Source: a candidate division CSSED10-310 bacterium (GTDB lineage: Bacteria; CSSED10-310; JAFGJC01). From it: 23,345 nucleotides of DNA. Both the position numbers and the translations under genes were made by a program. How positions within the stretch are numbered: position 1 is the stretch's first letter; every line of letters starts with the position of its first letter. The DNA lies in NCBI GenBank assembly GCA_016929305.1, contig JAFGJC010000128.1, positions 1 to 23,345 on the forward strand. The letters are read 5' to 3'. Under the pieces are notes generated by a model. That model was given only the letters and a program-made list of their open reading frames with translations. It made no database searches and was not told where the DNA came from. Of this stretch, positions 16,249 through 23,345 are shown one piece after another.

Positions 16249-17961
16249 ATGAGAATGTCACATTTAATGAGCAACACTTATCGAGAGACTTCATCGGACA
16301 TGAATTTTATCAGTCGGAGTTTGTTAAGCCGGTCCGGCATGATTCGTGAGTTAAATACAGGGGTATCGGTGTTTTTACCGCTTGGATTTAGAGTTCTGAA
16401 AAATATCGAAACGATGATCAGAAAAGAGATGGATTCTATCAAAGCTCAGGAAATCTATCTTTTGTCACCGATGATACCAGAAAAATTCAAGATCGTGGAT
16501 AAGCAGGAACAAGGACATCACCCGCTGACCAGGTATAAAACTGACTGTAACCCCATTGCAATGCCTAATGAGGAGGTTTTTTTTCATCTGATAAAGCATG
16601 AGGTTTCTACGCATAGAAAACTGCCCTTGCTCCTACATCATTTTCATAATGGTCCATCCAATTATTCAAACCTTCAAAACAATTTATTGAAAACCACTGA
16701 CAGTCATTATAACGGCGCTTTTTCGTTACACGAAAGCACAGCAAGCCTGGATGATTATTTTGATTTGATTTATAAAATCTATTCCTTTGTATTTGATGAG
16801 TGTGGTGTGTTGCCAATCCTTTTGGAATCTTCTGTTGTTCCGAAAAAAGAGAACTTAGCTTATTTATTTGCGGGTAGTGTCGACAAAGGACCTTTGAAGT
16901 ACGCTGCATGCAATCGTTGCAGTTACGCAGCGGAATTTTATTCGGCGAGTAATGGATTTTACGGCTATTCAGATGATGATATTGAACTACCCCTAGAAGA
17001 AGTCGAAACACCTGGTCGAGAAACCATTTCAGAAGTCGCTGATTTTTTGTGTATACCTGAATACAAAACCATCAAAGCTGTCTTCTACAAAGTCGATAGT
17101 GAATTGGTATTTGTCGCTATCCGTGGTGATCGTGATGTAAATGAAGAAAAACTCAAGAACCATTTGAATGCTCATGCTCTGATTCTAGCTGAAGACAGTC
17201 TGCTTCACGATCATGGAATCGTTCCCGGTTATGCTTCACCAATTAATTTACCTGATGGAATTGAGGTGGTTCTTGATAAAAGTCTTGAATGGGGTAGAAA
17301 TTATGTTGCAGGTGCGAACCGATACGGATTCCATTTGAAAAATGTCAACATCATCAGAGATATTGGTTCTTTTGAGTATGTCGATATCGGATTAGTCAGA
17401 AACAAAGATCCCTGTCCACGTTGCGAAAACGGGATTCTTTTACTAAAAAACGGAGTTGCATTAGCCCACATGTCTAAATACAACCCTGATTTCACGGATC
17501 AAATGAAAATATGTTTCAGCGATCGGAATGGTAAAATAAAACCGATAATCCTTGGACAATACACTATCGGTCTCGATCGACTTGTCAGTTCAGCCGTAGA
17601 ATGTGGTCATGACTCTCAGGGAATATGTTGGCCTTCAGCAATAGCTCCCTTCGACGTTTATCTCATCCTATTGGATACAACCGACAAAAGACTAACTATG
17701 GCAGCAGATCAATTGTACGGACAGTTGACATGTGCTGGAATTGATACTTTATACGATGAAAGAGATGTATCTGCCGGTGTTAAATTTAATGACGCTGATT
17801 TGATTGGATGCCCGCTTCGCGTTACAGTATCTCGTCGAAACCTGGATAAAGGAAGTTTTGAGATGAAAAGCCGGCGGTCGAAAACTATTGAGTTCGCTCA
17901 ACAGGAGACTGCAGTGGAGCTCATTCAGTCTTTTTTGCAAATACTAGATTTGGAGAAATAG
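16249..17961 (+). CDS. Prolyl-tRNA synthetase homologue with degenerate catalytic centre
   Basis: 570 residues; the ATG at 16249 has GAGG eight bases upstream and gives the family-typical start MRMSHLMSNTYRET (a GTG frame opens at 16225). Overall layout is bacterial ProRS: class II domain, INS editing domain (about 254-385), motif 3 and anticodon-binding domain (465-570; GVKFNDADLIG, PLRVTVSRRNLDKG). The catalytic residues are not normal. The motif 2 FRxE is FHNG (132-135), GPTHEEV is MPNEEV (105-110), the REFxMKDAYSF segment is replaced by LLKTTDSHYNGAFSL, and GGSxSHEF is replaced by KENLAYLF. Motif 3 keeps IGLDR (440-444). The editing domain keeps IRGDRDVNEEK, Lys276, a GYASP loop (327-331) and His362. 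CNRC (221-224) and CPRC (389-392) could bind zinc. Prolyl-adenylate formation therefore looks doubtful; a tRNA-binding or editing role is inferred. It lies between two GT-C genes. Confidence 0.85.
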   Translation: MRMSHLMSNTYRETSSDMNFISRSLLSRSGMIRELNTGVSVFLPLGFRVLKNIETMIRKEMDSIKAQEIYLLSPMIPEKFKIVDKQEQGHHPLTRYKTDCNPIAMPNEEVFFHLIKHEVSTHRKLPLLLHHFHNGPSNYSNLQNNLLKTTDSHYNGAFSLHESTASLDDYFDLIYKIYSFVFDECGVLPILLESSVVPKKENLAYLFAGSVDKGPLKYAACNRCSYAAEFYSASNGFYGYSDDDIELPLEEVETPGRETISEVADFLCIPEYKTIKAVFYKVDSELVFVAIRGDRDVNEEKLKNHLNAHALILAEDSLLHDHGIVPGYASPINLPDGIEVVLDKSLEWGRNYVAGANRYGFHLKNVNIIRDIGSFEYVDIGLVRNKDPCPRCENGILLLKNGVALAHMSKYNPDFTDQMKICFSDRNGKIKPIILGQYTIGLDRLVSSAVECGHDSQGICWPSAIAPFDVYLILLDTTDKRLTMAADQLYGQLTCAGIDTLYDERDVSAGVKFNDADLIGCPLRVTVSRRNLDKGSFEMKSRRSKTIEFAQQETAVELIQSFLQILDLEK

Positions 17962-17966
17962 AATTC

Positions 17967-19388
17967 ATGGAAAATACTCATCGTGGATTGTTTTCTGTCG
18001 CAGGTCTTATTACCACTGCGTTTATGCTGCTACTTGTCGCACAATTGCCTGGATTTTATTCAACGGTAGCTATTCCTGACGATGATTCTGGTGATGGTTA
18101 TCTGAATACCAAGTCATTTACCTATTATTCCGATTTATCCAACTTTTTAAAAAAATTGTTGCTTTATCCGACCAATCAACTGGTTTCAAATCCGGTAATA
18201 AGGATGAGTGTTACGATTTCATGTTTTGCTTTACTTCTTTTTCTAATTTTCGATATTCTTGCCAAAGACAACCCATATGGCAAACACCTCAGAAAACGTG
18301 AATTTCTTATTTGGTTAATTTTGCTTTTACTTGTTATCATTCCTGCCTTGTGGATGTCACAGCTCCGGCTAAAATACTCCTACGAACCCAACAGCGATAT
18401 TGTGGGAATACGGCAAACAGAATCAGCGATAGAAATGATTCTTAAGGGGGAAAATCCGTATACGGAAACGTACTTTTTGCCATTTTTAAACACTTCAGAT
18501 CAGAATTCAGCATCACCTGTATTGGTAAACCATAATCCAAATTTACCGGCAACTTTTCTTTTGCCTGCACCATTTTATTGGATCAGTTTGAATCAAACCG
18601 GCTATTATGATCAGCATTATTTTTACATCATATTTTTTCTTTTGACTTTTTATCTGCTTGGCGGAATGACCACGGGTGAAAACAGGCTTGCACTACTAAG
18701 TTTTTTTGGCCTTAATCCATTTCTGGCAAAATCACTAATCGAAGGCACAAATGTCATCGTTATTTTTTCTCTCCTGCTGATAACTGTTAGATTAATCGAA
18801 ATGAAGCGGCCGTTATTTACAGGTTGCGTATATGCTTTTGCAACAACTTATTCCTTTTTTTTATGGCTTGCGGCACCATTTATCTATCTTTACATGCGGC
18901 ATCACTTTATTGAACGTAAAAGAGCTTATTTGTTTTTCTTTATGAGTTTTATCATTGTTTTTTGCGGGATAATGATTCCTTTTTTGACCTGGAATCTCCA
19001 TTCGTTTTGGACCGATGTGATCGCATTCAATACAGGTTATTCTGATATGTCATTTAATATCCAGGAAATTCCGGGGCTGGGAATGTCAAATGCTGTTTTA
19101 TATTGGGCATGTTTATATAATGAAAACGCATTTGAACTTTTCTGGATTCCGATTATTTTAACAGGACTGCCGGGACTATTATGGCTATATCATCTCCAGA
19201 AGAAAAACAACTCTCGAGCATATGTATTTGGCAGCACAGCATTTCTCGTGCTCGTTACATCTTTTTTTTCAAGAGTTATGTTTGACAGTCATCTATTATT
19301 GGTAATGCTATTAGCTTCCATCGCTGTTTTTGCAGACACTTCGTCCAAAATCTCAAATAATTGTATTTCCAAAGATAAAATGATTTAA
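17967..19388 (+). CDS. Polytopic GT-C-like membrane protein
   Basis: 473 residues with about 11 TM helices. The first large outside loop has YEPNSDIVGIRQTESAIEMI (139-158), then LKGENPYTETY (159-169) and later NLPATFLLPAPFYWI (192-206). The acidic residue, the D/G-x-NPY-x-E element and a following proline/aromatic patch match the same region of the GT87-like protein (FKDKNPYEEATYLYPP), so the two are probably distant paralogues within the GT-C fold. A longer Ser/Asn-rich insert (171-191) sits between these elements. I infer a glycosyltransferase of unknown donor and acceptor. Its ATG is 5 bases after the ProRS-like stop, with GGAGAAA inside that gene's end, so it is co-transcribed with it. 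Its last 4 bases overlap the end of the convergent GGDEF gene. There is no terminator between them. Confidence 0.7.
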   Translation: MENTHRGLFSVAGLITTAFMLLLVAQLPGFYSTVAIPDDDSGDGYLNTKSFTYYSDLSNFLKKLLLYPTNQLVSNPVIRMSVTISCFALLLFLIFDILAKDNPYGKHLRKREFLIWLILLLLVIIPALWMSQLRLKYSYEPNSDIVGIRQTESAIEMILKGENPYTETYFLPFLNTSDQNSASPVLVNHNPNLPATFLLPAPFYWISLNQTGYYDQHYFYIIFFLLTFYLLGGMTTGENRLALLSFFGLNPFLAKSLIEGTNVIVIFSLLLITVRLIEMKRPLFTGCVYAFATTYSFFLWLAAPFIYLYMRHHFIERKRAYLFFFMSFIIVFCGIMIPFLTWNLHSFWTDVIAFNTGYSDMSFNIQEIPGLGMSNAVLYWACLYNENAFELFWIPIILTGLPGLLWLYHLQKKNNSRAYVFGSTAFLVLVTSFFSRVMFDSHLLLVMLLASIAVFADTSSKISNNCISKDKMI

Positions 19389-20629
19389 CCTGACACTCGA
19401 TTTCGTCCCGCTCGTTTTGCTTTATACAATTCTTTATCAGCAGCTTTTATAACATCCTGCACCGAAAGAGAAAGTGTTTGGTTTTCTGCGACACCGATGC
19501 TCACCGTCACCGTAATCTTCCGATGAGATCTTGTTCGTTTCTTTTTTATAATTGCCTTTTTGCTTCTCCGCTTGGGTCTTTTCCAACTTCTTATAAAAAA
19601 AGGAGAAGTCCCTATCTGTTGTCGAATGGATTCAACCTGCGAACGAACAAAATCCAGCGTTTTCCCCGGATATAGCAAAGCAAATTCTTCACCACCATAA
19701 CGGAAAGCTTTACCGCTGATTAACTTTGATTTTATCTGGGCTGCAATCATTTTCAGCACTTGATCACCAGCATCATGTCCATATGTGTCGTTAATTTTTT
19801 TAAAATGATCGATATCGACCATAGCTATGCAATACCGATTTCCCAGTTGTGTCAGCGATTCGTTCATGGCACGGCGCCCGGGTAAACCAGTTAATTCATC
19901 CTGATAAGCCATACCATATGAAAGTTCGATTAATGTGACGAGTACAATTAGACCCGCCAAACCATAGAAGACTCTTGAATCCATGCTTGTTCCATCATTT
20001 AAAAAAGCCAGCGTCAAACATATCAGGATCCAGAAGTAACTTGAATTTTCCTTGTTTTGTAATAATGTAAATCGAATAATTATGCACAAAAAACTGAGAA
20101 TAATCATTAAAAGCGCTAAATCGGAAACACTGGTAATATGGTCTACCCTGTGAGTAAATACACTCCATTTAAAAACCGGCAACTCTTTTGATGGGAGCTT
20201 GTAATAAAGTGCTGACAACACAAAAACTTGCACCGGTAAAAACAATATTGAAATGAATCCCCAAAATGACGATATCCTTCGATTCTTTAAAAAAGAAATC
20301 CAGACGATGTTCAACGGAATCAACAGATTTGCCCATTGCAGGTACCACTGAAGAATATGGTCATAGATTGGAGCTTTTGCAGCGAGATAGCGGGTTGGTT
20401 GATCGCATAGAATGATCAATAATGTGATTAGCAGCAATTTTGATCTGTGAAACCGAATACTCAGCAATAAAGCACCCATGAGTAAAACAAAAGGATATAC
20501 TTTGACGAACATCGAAATAGGTTCAGTAAGATCATCCTTAAAATTCAAAAGAATGATACCTCCCAAAACAATTAAACCATTTGGAAAAATAAAAGTGATT
20601 AACGCTCTGAATAACGATCGTAACTTCAT
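19385..20629 (-). CDS. Membrane-bound diguanylate cyclase (GGDEF)
   Basis: 414 residues. About seven or eight TM helices (residues 12-238) form an unclassified membrane sensor, then a GGDEF domain (about 240-412). Its parts are DELTGLPGRRAMNESL (244-259), MVDIDHFKKINDTYGHDAGD (270-289), RYGGEEF (310-316) and VSIGVAE (376-382). With an intact GGEEF and the metal-binding Asp it should make c-di-GMP from two GTP. The inhibitory RxxD site, expected just before RYGGEEF, is absent (SKLISGKAF), so product feedback through it is unlikely. A strongly basic insert (about 347-370, over ten Lys/Arg) precedes the VSIGVAE strand; similar KRP-rich inserts occur in some other GGDEF proteins. The gene starts 6 bases after the stop of the molybdenum hydroxylase gene and is probably read from the same transcript. 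No ribosome binding site is evident. Confidence 0.92.
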   Translation of the reverse strand: MKLRSLFRALITFIFPNGLIVLGGIILLNFKDDLTEPISMFVKVYPFVLLMGALLLSIRFHRSKLLLITLLIILCDQPTRYLAAKAPIYDHILQWYLQWANLLIPLNIVWISFLKNRRISSFWGFISILFLPVQVFVLSALYYKLPSKELPVFKWSVFTHRVDHITSVSDLALLMIILSFLCIIIRFTLLQNKENSSYFWILICLTLAFLNDGTSMDSRVFYGLAGLIVLVTLIELSYGMAYQDELTGLPGRRAMNESLTQLGNRYCIAMVDIDHFKKINDTYGHDAGDQVLKMIAAQIKSKLISGKAFRYGGEEFALLYPGKTLDFVRSQVESIRQQIGTSPFFIRSWKRPKRRSKKAIIKKKRTRSHRKITVTVSIGVAENQTLSLSVQDVIKAADKELYKAKRAGRNRVSG

Positions 20630-20635
20630 GTCAAT

Positions 20636-23345
20636 TCAGTGTTTATTGGAGTTAAAAAAACTACGGATTCGTTTTTCTGTTACCGGAATGGCATGAACCG
20701 TCATTCCTATGGCATCGGTAATCGCATTGACAATAGCCGGCGCAGCAGCCAGCATTGCGGGTTCTCCAAGTCCCTTTGCACCATAAGGCCCATAGGAATC
20801 AACTGATTCAATAAACTTCACATCAACTTCCGGTATATCTCCGAATTTCGGAATAACATAGGTATCGAAATCCATGCTGGCAGGTATTCCTTTGTTTACA
20901 ACATAATTTTCTGATAACACCATTCCTGCGGCCATGACGACACCGCCAATTACCTGACCTTTGGCTAATACCGGGTTGATTATCGTTCCGGAATCATGAA
21001 CACTAACCATTCTTCTCACTTCAATTCGACCAGAGAGAGGATTGACAGCGACTTCAGCACATGCAGCTGAAAAAGCGTATGTTTTATATATTGCACCCTG
21101 TCCGGTTTGCTCATCCATTTTTTCAGTTGTATTTATATAACTCGATTTTGAGTAAAGATCACAATTAGATTCAATTGCCACGTTTACGATATCTGTCCAC
21201 TTCAGATATTGGTTTTTTCCCCGTTTCCACCCTTTGGCAGACACAACAATTTCCGATTTGAGACAATTCATATGCAGAGAAACAGCCTCGATCAATCGAG
21301 ATTTCAGAATTTCGCAGGCTTTCTTCACGGCATTACCCGTTACGAAGGTTTGGCGGGATGCTACAGTTGATCCGCTGTCACATGTTAACTGTGTATCGCC
21401 TGTTATGATTGTTGTATTTTCCCAAGGAATTCCCAAGGTTTCACAGGCAATCTGTTTGAAAATGGTAGAGGATCCCTGGCCATAATCTACAGCGCTGGTT
21501 ATAACTTGTATTTCTCCGTTTGCTTTAACGATTACTTCCACCCTGCCTCTGTCATTGATGGCATTGCCATAACCGATTCCGTAGAACGCTCCCGCAATTC
21601 CAAAACCCTTTTTACTTTCTCCATCATCCAAATTCCCTTTAGCCTGTCCGGACCAATGAAACAACGATGCAGCTTCTTCCAGAACAGCTTGTAATCCTTG
21701 TGATCGGATGATCTGACCCGTACACGTTCTGCTGCCTTTCTTTAAAGCCCATTTTAGTCGAAGATCCAGTGGATCCAAGCCAAAGGTTCGTGCAATGGAA
21801 TCCATATGAGTTTCCACGGCAAGAATAGATTGCACTGCGCCAAAACCTCGCATCGCTCCTGAAAATGCAGAATTCGTATGAACAGATCTGGCCAACACAG
21901 AAACATTGGGAATCTCATAAGGTCCAGAAGAATGAACCGCCGCCTTGCGAATGATATTGGGAGCCCATGATGCATATGCGCCGGTATCCGCCAATATGTC
22001 AATATTCATGGATACCGGTTTATAATCCGATGTGATTGTGCTTTTAATATGTATTTCCATTGGATGTCGCTTGGTTGTTGAAAGAAATGAATCCTGCCGG
22101 GATAATACAATCTTCACAGGTCGTTTCACATGCCAGCACGCCAAAGCTGCCAATGGTTGTGCAACCATATCCTCGCGCTTGCCGAATGCTCCACCTGTAT
22201 GCGCTTGTATAATACGTACTTTATGACTATCCCGGGGGGATATACCCAAAATTCTAAGAATTTCCAATCGATCAAAAAAAACATTCTGAGATGGTCCAAT
22301 AACTGTCAAAACATTGTCATCATCAAAATACGCGACCGACGCTTCAGGTTCCATCACGGCATGTTCAACAAATACCGTGCGCATAGAACTGCTTACATTT
22401 TGAACATTCTGACTCGTGAGAATTTCACTCGTTTTCCTGATTTCGATACTTGACACAAGATTCCCTGTTTCATGGATCAACGGCGAATCGGGCAACAACG
22501 CATCCTTGGGACTAAAGACACCAGAAACCGGTTCAATGAAATACTCCATCAACTTCGCTGCTTTACTTGCACTTTTGGGGGATTCAGCTATTACAAGTGC
22601 GATGATATCGCCCACATATCGGACTTCTTTTTCCACAAAAACGGGACGATCTGAACGCCAACGCCCCAATGCATTAGCTCCCGGTACATCCGTCGACGTA
22701 AGAATGCGGATCACACCTGTAACTGCCATTGCCTTTGCCGTATTGATTGAAGTTAATTTGCCATGCGGGCAGTTACTTAAGACAGGCACAGCATGACACA
22801 TTTGTGGCAGGAAGTAATCCGCAGCAAATTTTGCTTCCCCGGTAACCTTTTCGAATCCATCAGTACGAATGGGTGACTCACCTATTCCTGAAAGTTGAGT
22901 TATTGCTGGGCGATTTTTCTGCAACATCTCAGAAGCACATAAAATAGCTTCTTCAATTTGAAGGTATCCGGTACAGCGACACAAATTACTTCGCATGAAA
23001 GTTTTGATGTCCTTACAGAATTCATTATCCTTTTGAACCAGATAAGCATACGCGCGAAGTATCATTCCTGGAGTACAAAACCCACATTGCACTGCACCAC
23101 ATTCCAGAAACGCTTGTTGAAGCGGATGCAGAATTCCATCACGCGCCAAACCTTCAATGGTTAAAATTTCAGCATTGTCTAACTCGTGAGCCAAAATACG
23201 GCAAGACTTTAATGCTCTACCGTTCACTAATACCGTACAGCAACCACAACTCCCACTTGCGCACCCTTCCTTGGTGCCCGTCAAACCCAGACGATCTCGC
23301 AAAAGATCAATGAGTCTTTCATCTTTTTCAACTGTAATGTTTTGA
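20636..23345 (-). CDS. Fused [2Fe-2S]/molybdopterin aldehyde oxidoreductase or xanthine dehydrogenase-type protein (5' end outside window)
   Basis: The frame is open to the window end; upstream of a TTG at 23302 it reads NITVEKDERLIDLL, the normal beginning of the ferredoxin-like domain, so the true start lies outside. Numbered from that TTG, Cys14, 19, 22 and 34 bind the first [2Fe-2S] cluster; Cys73, 76, 108 and 110 (QCGFC, LCRC) bind the second. The molybdopterin part follows directly: GGAFGKRED, GAMRGFGAVQ, GQGSSTIFKQIA and the catalytic Glu847 in KGLGEPAMLAAAPAIVNAI. There is no FAD domain. This two-domain fusion resembles Desulfovibrio-type Mop aldehyde oxidoreductase and the clostridial selenium-dependent xanthine dehydrogenases. 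It should hydroxylate an aldehyde or N-heterocycle and pass electrons outward. An FAD subunit, if any, lies beyond the window. The substrate is unresolved: the position before the MRGFG region reads IPNVSVLARS rather than the xanthine-type Arg. Confidence 0.9.
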   Translation of the reverse strand, partial: QNITVEKDERLIDLLRDRLGLTGTKEGCASGSCGCCTVLVNGRALKSCRILAHELDNAEILTIEGLARDGILHPLQQAFLECGAVQCGFCTPGMILRAYAYLVQKDNEFCKDIKTFMRSNLCRCTGYLQIEEAILCASEMLQKNRPAITQLSGIGESPIRTDGFEKVTGEAKFAADYFLPQMCHAVPVLSNCPHGKLTSINTAKAMAVTGVIRILTSTDVPGANALGRWRSDRPVFVEKEVRYVGDIIALVIAESPKSASKAAKLMEYFIEPVSGVFSPKDALLPDSPLIHETGNLVSSIEIRKTSEILTSQNVQNVSSSMRTVFVEHAVMEPEASVAYFDDDNVLTVIGPSQNVFFDRLEILRILGISPRDSHKVRIIQAHTGGAFGKREDMVAQPLAALACWHVKRPVKIVLSRQDSFLSTTKRHPMEIHIKSTITSDYKPVSMNIDILADTGAYASWAPNIIRKAAVHSSGPYEIPNVSVLARSVHTNSAFSGAMRGFGAVQSILAVETHMDSIARTFGLDPLDLRLKWALKKGSRTCTGQIIRSQGLQAVLEEAASLFHWSGQAKGNLDDGESKKGFGIAGAFYGIGYGNAINDRGRVEVIVKANGEIQVITSAVDYGQGSSTIFKQIACETLGIPWENTTIITGDTQLTCDSGSTVASRQTFVTGNAVKKACEILKSRLIEAVSLHMNCLKSEIVVSAKGWKRGKNQYLKWTDIVNVAIESNCDLYSKSSYINTTEKMDEQTGQGAIYKTYAFSAACAEVAVNPLSGRIEVRRMVSVHDSGTIINPVLAKGQVIGGVVMAAGMVLSENYVVNKGIPASMDFDTYVIPKFGDIPEVDVKFIESVDSYGPYGAKGLGEPAMLAAAPAIVNAITDAIGMTVHAIPVTEKRIRSFFNSNKH

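Noticed and set aside
16607..17011. Minus-strand 134-residue open frame opposite the ProRS-like gene
   Set aside because: It is a shadow of the conserved plus-strand coding frame; composition is not protein-like and no start signal is seen.
16249..17961. Ordinary housekeeping proS
   Set aside because: The overall layout fits, but the motif 2 Arg, the T-x-E pocket and the GGSxSHEF loop are all missing, so calling it a functional proS would mislead.
1..23345. CRISPR array, tRNA, rRNA, insertion sequence or prophage
   Set aside because: I found no regularly spaced direct repeats, cloverleaf-like sequences, transposase or phage motifs; all gaps between genes are under about 200 bases.

Overview
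The window (about 23.3 kb, roughly 40% G+C, densely coding on both strands) looks like chromosomal DNA of an uncultured, probably envelope-rich bacterium. It uses ATG, GTG and TTG starts, AGGAGG-type ribosome binding sites and sigma70-like promoters. The housekeeping-type families present (LemA, HtpX, family-5 UDG, molybdenum hydroxylase, GGDEF) occur in many phyla, so I cannot name a taxon. I saw no tRNA, rRNA, CRISPR, IS or phage genes.

Layout. (1) 1-4400, minus strand: a tight operon of at least four membrane-protein genes behind a good promoter (4371-4399). They are an FN3 + DUF6754-like protein, a six-TM protein with YHS-like repeats that have lost every cysteine, a twice-anchored alpha/beta protein, and a polytopic protein cut by the window start. 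No function is known for this set. (2) 4417-5631, minus: a Nudix hydrolase fused to a family-5 uracil-DNA glycosylase. (3) 5825-9548, plus: an unknown helical protein, then a tandem zf-TFIIB protein, LemA and an HtpX-like M48 protease with an added zinc ribbon, a probable membrane-protein quality-control set. (4) 9571-19388: two divergent arms of an apparent surface-glycan locus. The minus arm encodes a sulfatase-fold enzyme with Thr in place of the FGly cysteine, a GT-C-like protein and a PLP aminotransferase. The plus arm encodes a GT87-like protein, a prolyl-tRNA synthetase homologue, and another GT-C-like protein. (5) 19385-23345, minus: a membrane diguanylate cyclase downstream of a fused [2Fe-2S]/molybdopterin hydroxylase that runs off the window end.

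Most interesting points. The ProRS homologue keeps its fold, editing (INS) domain, motif 3 arginine and anticodon-binding domain, but has lost the motif 2 arginine, the proline-pocket T-x-E and the GGSxSHEF loop. It looks like a pseudo-synthetase, perhaps a tRNA-Pro trans-editing factor or something recruited to the neighbouring glycan genes. The four-gene DUF6754/YHS-like membrane operon is the best candidate for an undescribed multi-protein membrane system. The Nudix-UDGb fusion joins nucleotide-pool clean-up and uracil excision in one chain. All assignments come from reading motifs by eye; no database search was run.
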